Part shown: positions 34,988-37,078 of the stretch, piece by piece
Layout: the number at the start of each line of letters is the position of its first letter
Numbering within the stretch: the stretch's first letter is position 1
Assembly: GCA_017882335.1 (NCBI GenBank)
Contig: JADGPR010000026.1
Span: 1 to 37,078, forward strand
Length of the DNA: 37,078 bases
Direction: 5' to 3'
DNA from: Bacteroidales bacterium
GTDB taxonomy: Bacteria; Bacteroidota; Bacteroidia; Bacteroidales; FEN-979
Notes under the pieces: model-generated
What the model saw: only the letters and a program-made list of their open reading frames with translations
Databases searched by the model: none
What the model was told of the DNA's origin: nothing
Position numbers and translations under genes: made by a program

Positions 34988-35935
34988 ATGGCACGAAAAC
35001 AAAACTCTTTTTATCATAATAAAGCAATAACCAGAATTCGTCCAAACCTATTTTTCATTTCTTGCATTCCAATGTTGCTATTATTGTTTTTTACGCATTG
35101 CAAAAAAAGTAACAGTGTTCAGGAAAAGGAACCGGTTCGAATCAAAACCGTTTACTATTATTGGACAGGACAATCAACCAGTAAAGTTGTGGATTCAAAT
35201 ACTTATGTTAATAATCGCCTTAGTGAAACATATACTTATGAGGATCATGGAACATTACATTCCGATCCAAGTAGTAAAATAACCTATACCTATAGTGGAA
35301 ATGAGATAATTGTCAGCCTTTATTATCTTTCTGTTCAAGGGGCTGTTCTAAGAAACAGGAGAACCTATGTCATTAATAATGGCCAGATCATTTCAATGCT
35401 TTACGAACCGGTAAGCAATGCTGGTTCAGAAGCTAAAGTGAAAGTGGTATATGAATATAATGGAAATCATCTGATACGTGAAACACATTCCGTTTCTTAT
35501 TTCAATGATACTTGGGAAAGTGAGAATAAAAAGGAATTTTACTATGAGAATAACTTGGTTGATAGCATTATAGAATACAGCCCTATAGGGATTAACAATT
35601 GGAAGACAACGGGAAAACAGGAATTTGAATACTTAGGTGAGAAAATTGACAGATTAGTTCATTTTAGCTATTCTTCGAACATTTATATCCAGGATAAATT
35701 GACTCAGTATATCTATAGTGGTGAGAAAGTCATTTCCATCGGGTCCGACAACTCCCTGGAAGCTTTTCAATATGACGAATATGGAAATCTAAAATCCCAT
35801 GATGATGACAATCCTTATTTTCCGAGGAAAACATTTCAATATGAAGCAGGAACAGGTAATTATGCTTTAATAAAATATATAGGGGATCCGCTTTCAAAAT
35901 TCGAACAGTATCCGTGTTCGGTTTGCATTCCCTGA
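34988..35935 (+). CDS. putative lipoprotein with YD-like repeats
   Basis: The 315-residue protein has an N-terminal hydrophobic segment ending FFTHC, with Cys38 followed by KKS, as in many Bacteroidota lipoproteins, though the residues before the Cys are a weak lipobox. The body repeats short Tyr-rich strands (TYTYEDHG, TYTYSGNE, VVYEYNGN, FEYLGEK, YIYSGEK, QYDEYGN), the pattern of RHS/YD-like surface proteins. No function can be given. AT-rich, and isolated after a tRNA, so it may be acquired. Confidence 0.6.
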   Translation: MARKQNSFYHNKAITRIRPNLFFISCIPMLLLLFFTHCKKSNSVQEKEPVRIKTVYYYWTGQSTSKVVDSNTYVNNRLSETYTYEDHGTLHSDPSSKITYTYSGNEIIVSLYYLSVQGAVLRNRRTYVINNGQIISMLYEPVSNAGSEAKVKVVYEYNGNHLIRETHSVSYFNDTWESENKKEFYYENNLVDSIIEYSPIGINNWKTTGKQEFEYLGEKIDRLVHFSYSSNIYIQDKLTQYIYSGEKVISIGSDNSLEAFQYDEYGNLKSHDDDNPYFPRKTFQYEAGTGNYALIKYIGDPLSKFEQYPCSVCIP

Positions 35936-35987
35936 CGCAACAATAAACTTCTGCAAGAAAAAATAGAGGTTTTGCAATAAAACAACT

Positions 35988-36124
35988 GGCACTAACGAGC
36001 TTGCAACAGCAAAGCGGGGAAATGAAGGAAGCAAGCTGCTGCCGGATCAACAAAGGAAAGAACAAAAAGAAAACTCTAGAACAAATCAAACCCGCTCAGC
36101 TATTGCAAGCAGAGCATTAGCAGC
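35988..36124. repeat. imperfect inverted repeat in the intergenic gap
   Basis: Arms of about 33 nt (35988-36020 and 36091-36124) match as reverse complements over CTAA, TTGCAA, AGC and AGCGGG blocks. The spacer is about 70 nt. It could be a decayed mobile element or hairpin. The gap 35936-36237 holds no other clear feature. Confidence 0.35.
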
Positions 36125-36249
36125 AACCCGGTTTGGCACATTATTCAATTTGGAAAGAGAGTTTTATATATTTAGTTAATAATTCTGACTTTAGCGCTTA
36201 GGCTGCCAAAGTAAAATTTACTAAACATAACAAATATATGATTTATCAA

Positions 36250-37078
36250 ATGAAACTAACTATTTTTTTGCTTATCGTAATTTCAGCATTTGTTTTACCA
36301 GTTGCTTCTTATGGACAAGGTTCGGCTCTGATTTCCGGCAAAACAATTGAAAAAAAAATGCTCAAAGGCGAAAATCATCGATACACAATCTCTCTTCGAA
36401 AAGGAGAATATGCAGAATGTGTGGTGATACAAAAAGGTGTTGATTTGGCAATAGATGTAATTGATCCTTCAGGGGGGAAAATGAGAACATTAGATTCTCC
36501 GAACGGCACAGAAGGACCAGAACCGATTTCTATAGAAGCAGTGCAAACGGGGAAATATGAACTGCACATCTATCCTTTGGTAGAAGGCCAAACCGGAATG
36601 GACGATTCAATAAAAACAAAATGGGCAGAAGAAAATCAGGGAGATTATGTTATTACAGATTTTATAAAGTTCTCTCCAAGCGAATACAAACAAAAATTAG
36701 CGAAAATACAAGAAGATAAAAATGTGTTCCAGCAATGGATTAACAACAATGTCCACGAATTAAAGACTGTGGATGCAGGAAATGGATTTGAAGATCTGGA
36801 GCCTTTTAAATCTCTGTTAAAAGATGTTCGTGTGGTGGGTTTGGGCGAAGCTACACATGGCACGAGTGAATTTTTCAGAATGAAACATCGTATGCTGGAA
36901 TTTCTGGTAAAAGAAATGGACTTTACTTCATTTTATATTGAAGCAAGTATGACACGTTGCCGTTACATTAATGATTATGTATTATATGGAATAGGCGATA
37001 TTGATACTGCCGAAGGAATTTTAATAGGCACCGCGAACCAAAGTATAAGCAATTCTAAGGGCATACAGAGCGCGGTTT
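36250..37078 (+). CDS. erythromycin-esterase-family protein, 3' end missing
   Basis: The gene runs off the window. From ATG 36250 (or 36238, four codons earlier) it encodes a signal peptide MKLTIFLLIVISAFVLPVASYGQ, then a beta-rich region of about 125 residues, and from about residue 200 the family signature VVGLGEATHGTSEFFRMKHRMLEFLV, with the conserved Glu and His, followed by FYIEASMTRC. Chromosomal members of this family in Bacteroidota are mostly of unknown substrate. It should not be read as macrolide resistance without tests. Confidence 0.8.
   Translation, partial: MKLTIFLLIVISAFVLPVASYGQGSALISGKTIEKKMLKGENHRYTISLRKGEYAECVVIQKGVDLAIDVIDPSGGKMRTLDSPNGTEGPEPISIEAVQTGKYELHIYPLVEGQTGMDDSIKTKWAEENQGDYVITDFIKFSPSEYKQKLAKIQEDKNVFQQWINNNVHELKTVDAGNGFEDLEPFKSLLKDVRVVGLGEATHGTSEFFRMKHRMLEFLVKEMDFTSFYIEASMTRCRYINDYVLYGIGDIDTAEGILIGTANQSISNSKGIQSAV

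Noticed and set aside
35988-36237. Integron attC site
   Set aside because: The inverted repeat has CTAAC-like and GTTTGGC-like ends, but they do not fit the RYYYAAC/GTTRRRY core sites and no integrase or cassette array is visible.
36250-37078. Macrolide resistance gene
   Set aside because: The family signature alone does not show macrolide hydrolysis, and the gene is incomplete in this window.

Overview
The window comes from a chromosome of a Bacteroidota bacterium, most likely a Bacteroidales-like lineage. The evidence is a type IX secretion C-terminal sorting domain, a fused SecDF, the Bacteroidota form of YidC, promoters with the TAnnTTTG -7 box, and few Shine-Dalgarno sites. Most of it is core genome. 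Two more AT-rich ends (1-1444 and about 34.8-37.1 kb) look like accessory material.

Layout: 1-1444 carries the tail of an unknown gene, a DEDDh exonuclease-BRCT protein and a small unknown protein. pyrG-yidC follow on the minus strand, then gapA on the plus strand. From 6.8 to 17.2 kb lies a phosphate block. A PhoB/PhoR-like pair on the plus strand converges on the minus-strand series porin (OprO/P type)-pstS-pstC-pstA-pstB-phoU. Behind it, also on the minus strand, is a Pit phosphate transporter followed by a GPP34 (GOLPH3-like) protein. Next come secDF, a secreted prolyl oligopeptidase (minus), rex-ribF-trmD, a T9SS cargo protein (minus) beside decayed sorting-domain remnants, rplS, a small basic protein, an ECF sigma factor, uvrA, an aldehyde dehydrogenase, a methyltransferase, tRNA-Met(CAT), a lipoprotein and a truncated erythromycin-esterase-family gene.

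The most interesting signal is regulatory. The three promoters that head the phosphate genes (phoB, porin-pst, pit-GPP34) each carry direct hexamers close to TTAAYR/TTCACA repeated every 11 bp. The arrays sit at nearly the same distance from a TAnnTTTG -7 box. This looks like a Bacteroidota Pho box resembling the Bacillus PhoP box (TTHACA repeats), and it would place the GPP34 protein in the phosphate regulon.

A second signal is a set of degenerate tandem repeats with a strict 7-nt period but different unit sequences. Most lie at the 3' ends of genes and several contain or abut the stop codon (yidC, pstB, GPP34 gene, uvrA, methyltransferase, aldehyde dehydrogenase). Other dispersed elements are an octad-based hairpin, a 29-nt GC-rich palindrome present twice 30 kb apart, and an 83-nt element with pairing ends at 17.5 kb. 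All calls come from reading the sequence; no database search was possible.
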